Source: Muribaculaceae bacterium (GTDB lineage: Bacteria > Bacteroidota > Bacteroidia > Bacteroidales > Muribaculaceae). Taken from it: 18,887 bases of DNA. A model generated the notes under the pieces. The model ran no database searches and had not been told where the DNA came from. It worked only from the letters and a program-made list of their open reading frames with translations. Positions 1 to 7,042 of the stretch are shown here, in pieces. Made by a program: the position numbers and the translations under genes. The first letter of the stretch is position 1; every line of letters starts with the position of its first letter. The stretch lies in assembly GCA_014867205.1 (NCBI GenBank), contig WGUO01000038.1, positions 1 to 18,887 of the forward strand. Direction: 5' to 3'.

Positions 1-13
1 ATTGAATTTCAAT
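1..13. repeat. Short palindrome at the window edge
   Basis: The first 13 bases form an ATTGAA / TTCAAT palindrome around one central base, about 40 bases before the first gene. A further TTTCAA sits just downstream. It could be an operator for the gene array that follows, but it is AT-rich, short and at the edge of the window, so chance is a real possibility. Confidence 0.2.
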
Positions 14-51
14 AATTTCAAAGTACTCTTATGATTTTTTAGTGGACACTA

Positions 52-540
52 ATGAAAACCAATATCAAGTTCTATAAGGGGCTTGATGGCATCGCCGAAA
101 GAATCTATGGCTTCGTGACCAAGACAGACGGGAGCTGGAGAGGCTGTCGAAAGGAGGACGACAGCAAGAAAAAAATAGTCTTCGTCGATACGGCAATCGC
201 TGATGACATCCTCCCCAATATCTTATACAGCTGCACCTTGGTGCCGATGCACAATGACAACGGCTTTGTCGCAAAGACAGCGACAGTGGTCAAGTTTGAG
301 GCGACAATCCGCACCACCTGCCGTAAAGACATCTTTGTGGTGACAGTCAAGTTCGGCAACAAACTTTATATCTATGACCCCTCCAGCAAAGAACGCAGAA
401 AACGGGACATCAAGAAAATCGCCGACACCCTTCGCAACCGTGTAGACCTTATTGATGCTTTCGGCATAGCTGAAGAGTTCGTCAATGCGGCCTGTATGGT
501 CAAGCACATGTATAATCAATCTCACGACGATGTTCATTGA
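52..540 (+). CDS. Hypothetical protein, 162 aa
   Basis: I do not recognise the function. The protein is soluble, with no signal peptide or membrane segment. The central part (about residues 40 to 115) alternates short hydrophobic strands with charged residues, which suggests a beta-rich fold. A basic patch near residues 112 to 122 (KERRKRDIKK) could touch nucleic acid. Four Cys are scattered without a clear metal motif. The ATG at 52 has no evident Shine-Dalgarno, as is usual in Bacteroidales. Its stop lies 8 bases inside the next gene if that gene starts at 530, which suggests coupled translation. It is the first complete gene of the mobile-element cargo in this window. Confidence 0.7.
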   Translation: MKTNIKFYKGLDGIAERIYGFVTKTDGSWRGCRKEDDSKKKIVFVDTAIADDILPNILYSCTLVPMHNDNGFVAKTATVVKFEATIRTTCRKDIFVVTVKFGNKLYIYDPSSKERRKRDIKKIADTLRNRVDLIDAFGIAEEFVNAACMVKHMYNQSHDDVH

Positions 541-1240
541 TACAATGTCAAGCAAGGAACTGCTTGCAGAATATTCGTCTGACCTGCCGGAACTCCAGGC
601 TCTGACAGGGCGGTTTGACCAGTCGGATTATGTGTCTCGTTTATTAAGAAAACGGCATAAGGCCCCAAGTGCTGTCATCACGAAAGTATTCACCACCTCC
701 AGAGGGAATCGCTATCTCGGACTGTTGTTCTACTATCGTTCCGGCTATGGCAAGAATAAAGGCTGGGATTGGTCATCCTATCATATTGGCCTGATGAACT
801 CTTTCAAGGGAATGTGTGCCATCGCTTTCTTCGACAAGAGCAATCATGCACTGAAATTCTCGCCTCACTTCTTCAAGAGGTATAAAGAACGTTTCAGCGA
901 CATCGCAGACTGGCAGACACGGAACGAACTGACGAGGGCAAAGACGCTATCAGACGTTATCGCGGTTTACATGAAGCGTAACCTCTCAATCACATGGATA
1001 GAGACCAAATCTGTGTTCTTCAACAAAGTGCATATATTCGGCCCGGTCAATGACGGGGTGGCACTGTTGCAATGGGATAAAAAAGCAAAGGTGTTACAAG
1101 CCAATACTTTCGTAACCGAAGATATGCTGAACGAGAAACAGAAAGAGATGGTCAAATATGCCAGAATCTATATATCTCTACCCAAAGCTCAAAGGAAGAA
1201 GTTTCAGTTCCCTGATTTTCTTCTGAACGATATAGACTAA
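530..1240 (+). CDS. Hypothetical protein, about 236 aa
   Basis: I do not recognise the function. The chosen ATG at 530 overlaps the previous stop by 11 bases. An ATG at 545 is equally possible, and one at 485 would give a longer overlap and a less typical N-terminus. The protein is basic and soluble. A segment near residues 106 to 121 (FSPHFFKRYKERF) is rich in aromatic and basic residues and looks like a conserved core. The C-terminus is Lys-rich. It lies in the same directional array as its neighbours and is followed after 18 bases by the RNase H-like gene. Confidence 0.65.
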   Translation: MFIDTMSSKELLAEYSSDLPELQALTGRFDQSDYVSRLLRKRHKAPSAVITKVFTTSRGNRYLGLLFYYRSGYGKNKGWDWSSYHIGLMNSFKGMCAIAFFDKSNHALKFSPHFFKRYKERFSDIADWQTRNELTRAKTLSDVIAVYMKRNLSITWIETKSVFFNKVHIFGPVNDGVALLQWDKKAKVLQANTFVTEDMLNEKQKEMVKYARIYISLPKAQRKKFQFPDFLLNDID

Positions 1241-1258
1241 GGATAAAACATATCTCAA

Positions 1259-1654
1259 ATGATAAGTCTCAATGAAGGCATTGCCGTCGATGCCGCCCAC
1301 TCATCGAAAAACCGAAAAACGGAATTTCGTGGTGTTGACTTAAAGACGGGAGAGATTCTGTTTTATCAGAATCTCGGCAACCAAACCATCAACATTGGTG
1401 AGTTCCTTGCCATTGTTGAGGCCGTAAAATATATCATCGACCACGACTATCAGCCCAAAATCATCTTCTCCGACAGCATAACGGCTATCAGCTGGTTCAA
1501 GAACAAAAGAACTGCATCCGGCAAACGGAATCCAAAGCTGATGAAAGCTGAAATTTATCTCCGGGCGATAGCATATTGGATAGATGAGATAGAGGTTATC
1601 CATTGGAACAACTCCAAATGGGGCGAGATTCCGGCAGACTTTGGAAACAAATAA
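1259..1654 (+). CDS. RNase H-like protein
   Basis: A 131-residue protein with the RNase HI arrangement of acidic residues: D11 in the first strand (IAVDAAH), E48 in the following helix (NIGEFLAIVEA), D72 at the end of the next strand (IIFSDS) and D127 near the C-terminus (EIPADFGNK). This matches the D10-E48-D70-D134 order of E. coli RNase HI, so hydrolysis of RNA in RNA-DNA hybrids is the likely activity. The protein is slightly shorter than RNase HI. The basic protrusion is not obvious, although a Lys/Arg-rich loop (about 81 to 96) may replace it. No hybrid-binding viroplasmin domain is present. It sits among mobile-element genes, where it might act in element replication or remove R-loops; that role is inference. 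Confidence 0.8.
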   Translation: MISLNEGIAVDAAHSSKNRKTEFRGVDLKTGEILFYQNLGNQTINIGEFLAIVEAVKYIIDHDYQPKIIFSDSITAISWFKNKRTASGKRNPKLMKAEIYLRAIAYWIDEIEVIHWNNSKWGEIPADFGNK

Positions 1655-1656
1655 AC

Positions 1657-1875
1657 ATGATGCGAAGCATAATAGAACAATATGGATTGGGAACAATCTC
1701 GATAGCCCGCTTATTTGGCGAGATGATAGAGCCTCCGCGTGAAATCATTGACGTGGAGTATGAGGATCTATCAGACCAGATTGATACCAAAGCCATACAA
1801 CTTCAAGAACCCAAATTATTAGAAACCCACATACAAGAAGAATATGCTAATTCAGATAACGAACCGATGCCATGA
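1657..1875 (+). CDS. Small hypothetical protein, 72 aa, coupled to radical SAM gene
   Basis: I do not recognise this small acidic protein. The start at 1657 (ATGATG) is 3 bases after the RNase H stop and is preferred over an in-frame ATG at 1603 inside that gene. The N-terminal third is mixed helical, followed by a run rich in Glu and Asp. It ends in NEPMP and overlaps the start of the radical SAM gene by 32 bases, so the two are probably translated together. It has no Cys. It could be a partner or substrate of the radical SAM protein, but nothing in the sequence proves that. Confidence 0.6.
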   Translation: MMRSIIEQYGLGTISIARLFGEMIEPPREIIDVEYEDLSDQIDTKAIQLQEPKLLETHIQEEYANSDNEPMP

Positions 1876-2641
1876 GGGGTGCGCTCATTGTATGCAATGC
1901 TCCAATCCTGAAGGCGAACACATGGACTTCGACACATTCAAACGGGTCGTCAAGTTCGGCGCGTTTCTCGGATGTGCAGCTTTCATAATCAGCGGAGGTG
2001 AGCCGACAGAGCATCCTAAATTCCTGGAGTTCTGTCAGTATCTTGATAGATTCATTGTCAAGAACAAAATGACAGCAGCAATATCCGTGACCTCCAATGG
2101 GGCATGGTTTCCGACAAAGAAAGATATGGTAATGCAACTATCAAAGTTACATTCCTTTGCCGGGATGCAGGTATACACCAATCCCAAATGGTATAGAAGC
2201 GCCGATTTTATCTTGGAACATCAGGATGAAATCAACAGCATACCCGGTGTGACTATAGACACTACCGACATAAGGAGTATGCAAGACCTCGGACGTGCCC
2301 GGACTTGCGACAAGGCCCAGATTGAGGTTGTATCCAACAGATACCACATGAGTTGTCTGAATAGCCACTTGCTGTTTAAACAGATTAGCCCCAGTCAAAA
2401 ACTCAAGGGGTTGATCAGGCCGGGCATCATGTGCAAGCCGATGATTGACTTCAAAGGCGATGTTCACATGTCAGAATCTTGGCTATGCCCATCATTCGGC
2501 AATGTCAATACAGACTATATGCTTGAAATTTTCAATAATCTGAGAGCATCGAAGCCATGTTGCCAATGCGCTCTCGGCAAGAAATTCCTCGCATCTCAGG
2601 ATGTCAACATCACAGCTGCAAGAACATTGTTAGGTCTATGA
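1844..2641 (+). CDS. Radical SAM protein with SPASM-like C-terminus
   Basis: A 265-residue member of the radical SAM superfamily. C9, C13 and C16 form the CxxxCxxC site that binds the 4Fe-4S cluster used to cleave S-adenosylmethionine, and GGEP at 51 to 54 is the SAM-binding motif. The C-terminal region has C197, C215, and C239/C240/C242 in a spacing that resembles a reduced SPASM or twitch domain binding an extra cluster, as in peptide-modifying enzymes. It is short for a SPASM protein (usually 350 or more residues). The substrate is unknown. It overlaps the preceding 72-residue gene by 32 bases and its stop overlaps the start of a 39-residue membrane peptide in an ATGA arrangement. Confidence 0.88.
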   Translation: MLIQITNRCHEGCAHCMQCSNPEGEHMDFDTFKRVVKFGAFLGCAAFIISGGEPTEHPKFLEFCQYLDRFIVKNKMTAAISVTSNGAWFPTKKDMVMQLSKLHSFAGMQVYTNPKWYRSADFILEHQDEINSIPGVTIDTTDIRSMQDLGRARTCDKAQIEVVSNRYHMSCLNSHLLFKQISPSQKLKGLIRPGIMCKPMIDFKGDVHMSESWLCPSFGNVNTDYMLEIFNNLRASKPCCQCALGKKFLASQDVNITAARTLLGL

Positions 2642-2757
2642 TAGCAGCTGCTTTATTTTTCCTTGCTTCAGCAGTAATAATTGGCGCTCATATAATTGCT
2701 GATGCCATCAAGGAGTCACACTTCATTGATAACGATGATGATGACGAAACCAATTAA
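2638..2757 (+). CDS. Small membrane peptide, 39 aa
   Basis: The ATG at 2638 overlaps the radical SAM stop (ATGA). The product has one hydrophobic segment of about 20 residues (IAAALFFLASAVIIGAHII) followed by an acidic tail with four consecutive Asp. It looks like a single-pass membrane peptide with a charged tail. The function is unknown. The tight coupling to the radical SAM gene makes it worth considering as a partner. The small size leaves doubt that it is expressed. Confidence 0.5.
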   Translation: MIAAALFFLASAVIIGAHIIADAIKESHFIDNDDDDETN

Positions 2758-2965
2758 GCCAATCAAAGATATGACTAAGACCAAAGAACAGCGGGCGCAG
2801 GAATGTGTGCATTTCTTAGGCTTGGCACGATGTGGTAATCGTCAACATTTACAAGGAGCAGTTGTGGGGCGATGCGCGCTGTATTGCGGCTATGAAAATT
2901 GCCCCGACTTCACCCCTAAAAACGATAAAGATGACAATCAGACTGACAACGCCCGAGGCGTTTGA
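2741..2965 (+). CDS. Small Cys-rich protein, about 74 aa (paralogue of 4433-4576)
   Basis: The start at 2741 overlaps the preceding gene by 17 bases; an ATG at 2771 is an alternative. The core reads EC.HF, then RC, then C.LYCG...CPDFTPK, giving five Cys with paired spacing that suggests a small zinc-binding fold. The same order occurs in the 47-residue protein at 4433 to 4576 (EC.HY, VC, C.LKCG..CLNFTP), and both start with MTKP when the nearer Met is used. The C-terminus is an acidic and polar tail that overlaps the next gene. The function is unknown; nucleic-acid or protein binding is inference. Confidence 0.6.
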   Translation: MTKPIKPIKDMTKTKEQRAQECVHFLGLARCGNRQHLQGAVVGRCALYCGYENCPDFTPKNDKDDNQTDNARGV

Positions 2966-3230
2966 CCGCCTCATAGACTTCCTCGAAAAGGAACGTGACC
3001 TTGTTTTCCCTGACATGTTCAGAGGCTTCAAGAAAACATACCGTGACTACTTCATAGAACTTGTCAAAGAGCAAATGGCTATAGACACGGTATTCCTCCA
3101 TATAGATTGGAAGTACAATGCGCAGACAAATCGGGTAGAAGCCAGTGCGTATTACAGCGGCTATTCAGAAGTGCAGACAGACGAGGAATATCTGTCTGAA
3201 GAAACTAAAATTGAAAGAGATGGAAAATGA
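2931..3230 (+). CDS. Hypothetical protein, 99 aa
   Basis: I do not recognise it. The ATG at 2931 (MTIRLTTPEAF) is preferred over 2832 because the longer form would overlap most of the preceding Cys-rich gene. The protein is probably helical in its first 50 residues, with many charged residues and the pattern FDRLIDFLEKERD. A likely strand follows (VFLHIDWKYN), then an acidic tail. There is no membrane segment. It overlaps genes on both sides (35 and 11 bases), in keeping with a translationally coupled array. Confidence 0.6.
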   Translation: MTIRLTTPEAFDRLIDFLEKERDLVFPDMFRGFKKTYRDYFIELVKEQMAIDTVFLHIDWKYNAQTNRVEASAYYSGYSEVQTDEEYLSEETKIERDGK

Positions 3231-3603
3231 TTATTGCAGTTATGAGCTGAGTCTCGCATTGAAAGCTGCCGGCTTCAATTATCCCTGCTATTTCTACTAC
3301 ACACGCGAGGACGCCTCCGATGAGCATGTGTGGTCTACAACCTCAGAAGAAGCACCTGTGGATTACAATCGGAGTATCTACGCCGGATGTTCTATGCCAT
3401 TATTGAGCCAAGCCCAGAAATGGCTACGAGAGGTCAAGCACATCAGCGTGCGTGTCAGCTATATCGCCTACCATAAAGTGTGGTTTGCTGACTGGCTCAA
3501 TCTTGAGACCGGAGAGTTTGACGATACTGATGCCAACTTTGACTCTTATGAGGAAGCATTGGCAGATGGCATTGCTGTTGCTTTGCAACTACTTGACAAC
3601 TAA
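3220..3603 (+). CDS. Hypothetical protein, 127 aa, mobile-element type
   Basis: The ATG at 3220 overlaps the previous stop by 11 bases and gives the N-terminus MENDYCSYELSLALKAAGF. The pattern of SYELSLALK..GF, then SQAQKWLRE, then a C-terminal SYEEAL.DGI..AL is one I associate with a group of uncharacterised proteins from Bacteroidales phages and integrative elements. That is a recollection, not a search result. The protein is soluble, with many aromatic residues in the middle. No catalytic motif is visible and the biochemical role is unknown. Confidence 0.7.
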   Translation: MENDYCSYELSLALKAAGFNYPCYFYYTREDASDEHVWSTTSEEAPVDYNRSIYAGCSMPLLSQAQKWLREVKHISVRVSYIAYHKVWFADWLNLETGEFDDTDANFDSYEEALADGIAVALQLLDN

Positions 3604-3620
3604 ACAGAAATCAAAAAAAC

Positions 3621-4235
3621 ATGAAACTCGGATCTCACAATTCATTTACCTACCTTCCACCAAAACACTGGTGGATGTACCCCTTCATCCCAATTGCACG
3701 GTGTCAGAGCAAGTCAATCATTGACCAATACAAGCTCGGTGCCCGCTGGTTTGACCTGCGCATCAGATACGACAAGCACGACCGTCTTATCGTAGCACAT
3801 GGATTGATGGTATATAAAGCTGATGTGGGAACAGTATGCCTGATGCTCCACTATCTGAACATAGAGGCTCACCATTTTGCCCAAGAACCCATTTATATCC
3901 GTGTGCTGTATGAAATGCCAAGTAAAGACAAGTCACGCAAAGCCAAAGATCACGAGCTTCAATTCATAGGCTTTTGCAGCTTCATACAGAATAAGTTCCA
4001 GCATCTGACCTTTATCGGAGGTCAACGCAAATATGACTGGAAGCCTCTTCACAACTTCAACACCCAGCCACCCCAATCTATAGACATGTACTCATCCTGT
4101 ACATGGCGAAAATGGGACGACTGGCTCCCGTGGTTATATGCAAAAATCATGAACAATCGCAACTGGAAACGATTCAAGGCAATCAACCCGGAAGCATTCA
4201 TGCTTACTGACTTTATCGACAGCATAAAACAGTAA
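3621..4235 (+). CDS. PI-PLC-like phosphodiesterase
   Basis: A 204-residue protein with the N-terminal signatures of the PLC-like phosphodiesterase TIM-barrel superfamily: GSHNSFTY at 4 to 11 with H6 and N7, LGARWFDLRI at 39 to 48 with R42, D45 and R47, and AHG at 59 to 61 with H60. In bacterial PI-PLC two His at these places act as general base and acid, and the Arg/Asp contact the inositol or substrate. The protein has no signal peptide, so it would act in the cytoplasm, unlike secreted PI-PLC. It is shorter than bacterial PI-PLC (about 300 residues), so the barrel is reduced. The substrate is unknown; a phosphodiester in lipid, nucleotide or glycerol form is possible. Confidence 0.75.
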   Translation: MKLGSHNSFTYLPPKHWWMYPFIPIARCQSKSIIDQYKLGARWFDLRIRYDKHDRLIVAHGLMVYKADVGTVCLMLHYLNIEAHHFAQEPIYIRVLYEMPSKDKSRKAKDHELQFIGFCSFIQNKFQHLTFIGGQRKYDWKPLHNFNTQPPQSIDMYSSCTWRKWDDWLPWLYAKIMNNRNWKRFKAINPEAFMLTDFIDSIKQ

Positions 4236-4242
4236 AACCGAG

Positions 4243-4503
4243 ATGAATAAACTCCGAGCTATATGGCGAATCATCATCGCCGATAAGATCGCTGTCTTTA
4301 CATGGCGAGAGGCCGCTCCTGATCCTGAGTGGCTAACCGTACCGACTTTCAGTTGGCTATTTTCAAACAACTGGAATGTCGTTGACTTAGATTATGTCAG
4401 GCGAAAGGTTGAAGAAATAATCAAACACAAAAATGAAAATGACAAAACCAGCTCAGAATCCGAAGGAGTGCCGACATTACGCAAGTGGGGTGTGCGACCG
4501 TAG
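4243..4503 (+). CDS. Hypothetical protein, 86 aa
   Basis: I do not recognise the function. It starts 7 bases after the PLC-like gene. The N-terminus (LRAIWRIIIADKIAVFTW) is amphipathic and resembles the start of small proteins often seen in Bacteroidales phages and elements, by recollection only. A Trp-rich middle (FSWLFSNNWNVVDLDYV) is followed by a charged helix and a polar tail. The last 70 or so bases overlap, in another frame, the 47-residue Cys-rich gene, so either the tail is dispensable or the overlap is real. Confidence 0.6.
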   Translation: MNKLRAIWRIIIADKIAVFTWREAAPDPEWLTVPTFSWLFSNNWNVVDLDYVRRKVEEIIKHKNENDKTSSESEGVPTLRKWGVRP

Positions 4504-4576
4504 CAAAAGATGTTATAGGCCGTGTGTCCTAAAATGTGGGGTTCGTTGTCTCAATTTTACTCCTATAATCAATTAA
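4433..4576 (+). CDS. Cys-rich mini-protein, 47 aa
   Basis: A short open frame, easily missed because of its length. It carries six Cys at 13, 21, 27, 31, 35 and 39, in a CxxxCxxxCxxxC run at the end. The ATG at 4439 is an alternative start and gives an MTKP N-terminus. It matches the protein at 2741 to 2965 in the order EC.HY/F, then R/V-C, then C.L.CG, then C..FTP. That shared pattern argues that both are genuine coding genes. A compact zinc-binding or disulphide fold is likely. The stop lies 2 bases before the start of the ATPase gene, suggesting coupling. Confidence 0.6.
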   Translation: MKMTKPAQNPKECRHYASGVCDRSKRCYRPCVLKCGVRCLNFTPIIN

Positions 4577-4578
4577 AT

Positions 4579-5835
4579 ATGAAAGCGATAATCATATATT
4601 CAGGCAAAGGCGGCGTCGGTAAGACAACTACCACTGCAAACATTGCCCGGCTGCTGGCTGAACAAGGTAAACGGGTATTCATCATTGATGCTGACATCAA
4701 TACACCCTCAATGAATACTGAGTTTGAAAGTGAACATCCCCACGACAATATCTGGGTACACTCTTCAGGAAATATGTTTAGTGATTTCATATATCTTGAA
4801 AAGGCCATGATTCGTAAATATCTGGAAGATGCCAAGAAAAAGCTGTCGTCTATATCGCCTGACTATGTATTGGTTGACACCCCTCCGAGTGTGACCAATG
4901 TTCATATTGAAATCTTAAAACGATTAAAAGTGAGTTATGTACTTTTTGTGACACAACCCACGAAATTGAGCACACAAGATGTGGTGCGAACAATGGATTT
5001 CTTTCGCAAACAATGTTCAGGACTCGCACAATGTGGCATAGTTGAGAATATGTGCTACGATACGGATATTAGAGAGTATCCCATTCCGGTCATAGCGCAA
5101 ATCCCAATGCAAGATCAAATGGATACGTCCAATCTTTTGAAAAATGCGAAAAGTGAATTTCAGAAGATTCTTGATGAAATCGAAAAAAGTGAGAATGTCA
5201 TAATTGAAGAATATTCGACCGCAAATGGTTATGATGAAACTTTTGACATCAAATGCTTCAATTGTAGCAAAAAGAACTACTCAGTTGAATGTGAACTGAC
5301 TTATGATGATGGCTCCGGTAAAACCCTGTTCTTAAAGCAACCTAAATTCTTATCACTCAGAAGCTGGGGTGAAATGAGAGAGTTCATTTTCGATTGGAGT
5401 GAACAAATGCCCAACACGCATTATGATCAGCGTATAGCCAATTGTGATACAGAGCGAATTAAGCGTATGCTCGACGCTTTCAATGGCGATGAAAACGCAT
5501 ACTTTATGGTGATAAATGCGCCAAACACAGCAACACAGCTAATCCCAGGTGAAATAGGGCTTTGCTCCTTACTAATTGGTGAAAAAGGATATTTTGAAAT
5601 CCCAAGAGTCTCCTATACAACAAGTAAAGGTTCGGTTGTCTTGTTTCCTGATGAGATTATGTCCGCTGATATGAATTTGATTCATTCCATGCTTCAAGAT
5701 GGCTATCATCTTTTATCAGACGGAAGATATATGCCTCCAAAAGAAACCGTACAAGAAATGGCCGATACATTTGGCGCCAGAATCGGATTACTGAATGGCT
5801 GGGAGCAAGTATATGATGAATGGCTTAACTCTTAA
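4579..5835 (+). CDS. Mrp/ParA-type P-loop ATPase with unknown C-terminal domain
   Basis: A 418-residue protein. Residues 1 to about 190 are a deviant-Walker P-loop ATPase of the SIMIBI class: KGGVGKT at 10 to 16, IIDAD at 35 to 39, LVDTPPS at 98 to 104, and VTQP at 124 to 127. GIVENM at 153 to 158 resembles the G-x-x-ENM motif of Mrp/NBP35 Fe-S carrier proteins, but the CxxC that follows in those proteins is absent. Residues 210 to 418 match nothing I know; they hold C226, C229 and C238. The ATG at 4579 is chosen because the upstream extension from 4522 overlaps the Cys-rich gene and is unlike the family. Partition, Fe-S transfer or a switch role are all possible. Confidence 0.82.
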   Translation: MKAIIIYSGKGGVGKTTTTANIARLLAEQGKRVFIIDADINTPSMNTEFESEHPHDNIWVHSSGNMFSDFIYLEKAMIRKYLEDAKKKLSSISPDYVLVDTPPSVTNVHIEILKRLKVSYVLFVTQPTKLSTQDVVRTMDFFRKQCSGLAQCGIVENMCYDTDIREYPIPVIAQIPMQDQMDTSNLLKNAKSEFQKILDEIEKSENVIIEEYSTANGYDETFDIKCFNCSKKNYSVECELTYDDGSGKTLFLKQPKFLSLRSWGEMREFIFDWSEQMPNTHYDQRIANCDTERIKRMLDAFNGDENAYFMVINAPNTATQLIPGEIGLCSLLIGEKGYFEIPRVSYTTSKGSVVLFPDEIMSADMNLIHSMLQDGYHLLSDGRYMPPKETVQEMADTFGARIGLLNGWEQVYDEWLNS

Positions 5836-5846
5836 TAAATCGAACT

Positions 5847-6068
5847 ATGACAAAGAATGACAAAATAGCTTGGCTCATTCAACACGCTCCAGGTCCATAC
5901 GCCAGAGCAAGAGCTGAGGCCATGAATGAGCTGGATGACATGACGCCAATATTCTGCTTTTGCGGAGCATTGGCAACCGGCCTCCATACGTCGCACTGTA
6001 AGAAATTTCAGGAGCGATTGAAGACGAAAATAATCAGTAAACTCAACGGTATGTTGCCTAAACAATAA
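5847..6068 (+). CDS. Small hypothetical protein with Cys/His cluster, 73 aa
   Basis: I do not recognise it. It has a helical, basic N-terminus, then CFCG (C37, C39) and LHTSHC (H47, H50, C51). These five residues in 15 could bind one zinc ion. A Lys-rich C-terminal helix follows. The gene starts 11 bases after the ATPase stop and ends 1 base before the next ATG. A small nucleic-acid or protein-binding factor is possible, but the sequence does not decide. Confidence 0.6.
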   Translation: MTKNDKIAWLIQHAPGPYARARAEAMNELDDMTPIFCFCGALATGLHTSHCKKFQERLKTKIISKLNGMLPKQ

Positions 6069-6069
6069 A

Positions 6070-6336
6070 ATGGATAATTTTCAATTTCCGCAATATGTAA
6101 GTGGCGGTTTGTATTTAGCTGTAATACGTGGTAACACAGCGGTATATCAAAGACCACGACTAACTGGAAACTGGAACTTAGAAGCTCAACATATCAATAA
6201 TCAGATTGTGTGTACGGACTGTCTTGGAGCGCATCTGATTGGGCGTGTTCTAACTCCAATAACAGTAGAGGAGTTCTTGGAAGATAATGGCCGAGGCCAA
6301 TATACTTTAGAAAACCTGCTTTATAAACCCCAATAA
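6070..6336 (+). CDS. Hypothetical protein, 88 aa
   Basis: Not recognised. It is a small soluble protein with beta-like segments (GGLYLAVIRGNTAVYQ), a CTDC pair near the middle (C48 and C51) and a C-terminal helix (VEEFLEDNG). It starts 1 base after the previous stop, so it is probably co-translated. No signal peptide or membrane segment is seen. Confidence 0.6.
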   Translation: MDNFQFPQYVSGGLYLAVIRGNTAVYQRPRLTGNWNLEAQHINNQIVCTDCLGAHLIGRVLTPITVEEFLEDNGRGQYTLENLLYKPQ

Positions 6337-6346
6337 TAAAAGTCTT

Positions 6347-6592
6347 ATGGGAATCAAGCAATGCAATCGCAATCCGTTCTTTCTGGCAGATTTTGCCTAT
6401 GATGGCGTGTTTTCTGACGGAGAGGAGTTTTGTCTTCGTATCCCTGAAAAGGATGTGGTACCATTCGCTAAAGCTCTTCTAAAGGCGTATGCCGACGATA
6501 TGAATGGAGATGTGGTGGTAACGATACCTCATATCACATACATTGACGGAAGACCGGTATTTGTAGATGGTAAAGTTGAACGAATCAATTAA
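6347..6592 (+). CDS. Hypothetical protein, 81 aa
   Basis: Not recognised. The sequence has a run of predicted strands around FAYDGVFSDGEEFCLRIP, an amphipathic helix (DVVPFAKALLKAYADDM), and a final strand pair (DVVVTIPHITYIDGRPVFVDG). This is consistent with a small alpha-beta fold. It starts 10 bases after the previous gene in the same array. No catalytic motif is visible. Confidence 0.6.
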   Translation: MGIKQCNRNPFFLADFAYDGVFSDGEEFCLRIPEKDVVPFAKALLKAYADDMNGDVVVTIPHITYIDGRPVFVDGKVERIN

Positions 6593-6600
6593 AATGAATA

Positions 6601-7041
6601 ATGGGCACGAAGTTAGATTTCCCCGGAGGTGGGTATATAATCGTGAATGATCCAGCAGAGGTGCCGGGAATGATAAAATTCATACACGACATCAACCAAA
6701 GAAACGCTGAGTTTCATCATCAACTAATGGAGATGGGCGTAAAAGCCTATCGCTGCAATGATGGGTGGGTCGATAGAAAGAACCATATCGTTACTTTCTT
6801 TGATGATGAACGTGAGCATGGATGGTATTGGGGAAATATGAATCTCATCCAAAGCGATAAAATATTTCTGGGTAATCCGTCTGATGGTGGTCAGTTCGCT
6901 ATAGTTGATGGAGTTGCCGAAAAAAGACCTTGGTGTACCAAGTATCATTACCATCTCATTGATGAATACATCAGATATGATGAGCCTAAGCGGAAATCGT
7001 TGTGGTCAAGAATCTGTGGCTTCGTTGCAAAATTATTATAA
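6601..7041 (+). CDS. Hypothetical protein, 146 aa
   Basis: Not recognised. The N-terminus is strand-rich (GGGYIIVNDPAEVPG), followed by a His-containing helix (FHHQLMEMGV). The middle is aromatic and acidic (VTFFDDEREHGWYWGNM). The last 16 residues (SLWSRICGFVAKLL) form a hydrophobic amphipathic helix that could touch a membrane or a partner protein. It starts 8 bases after the previous stop and ends 1 base before the next gene. Confidence 0.6.
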   Translation: MGTKLDFPGGGYIIVNDPAEVPGMIKFIHDINQRNAEFHHQLMEMGVKAYRCNDGWVDRKNHIVTFFDDEREHGWYWGNMNLIQSDKIFLGNPSDGGQFAIVDGVAEKRPWCTKYHYHLIDEYIRYDEPKRKSLWSRICGFVAKLL

Positions 7042-7042
7042 C

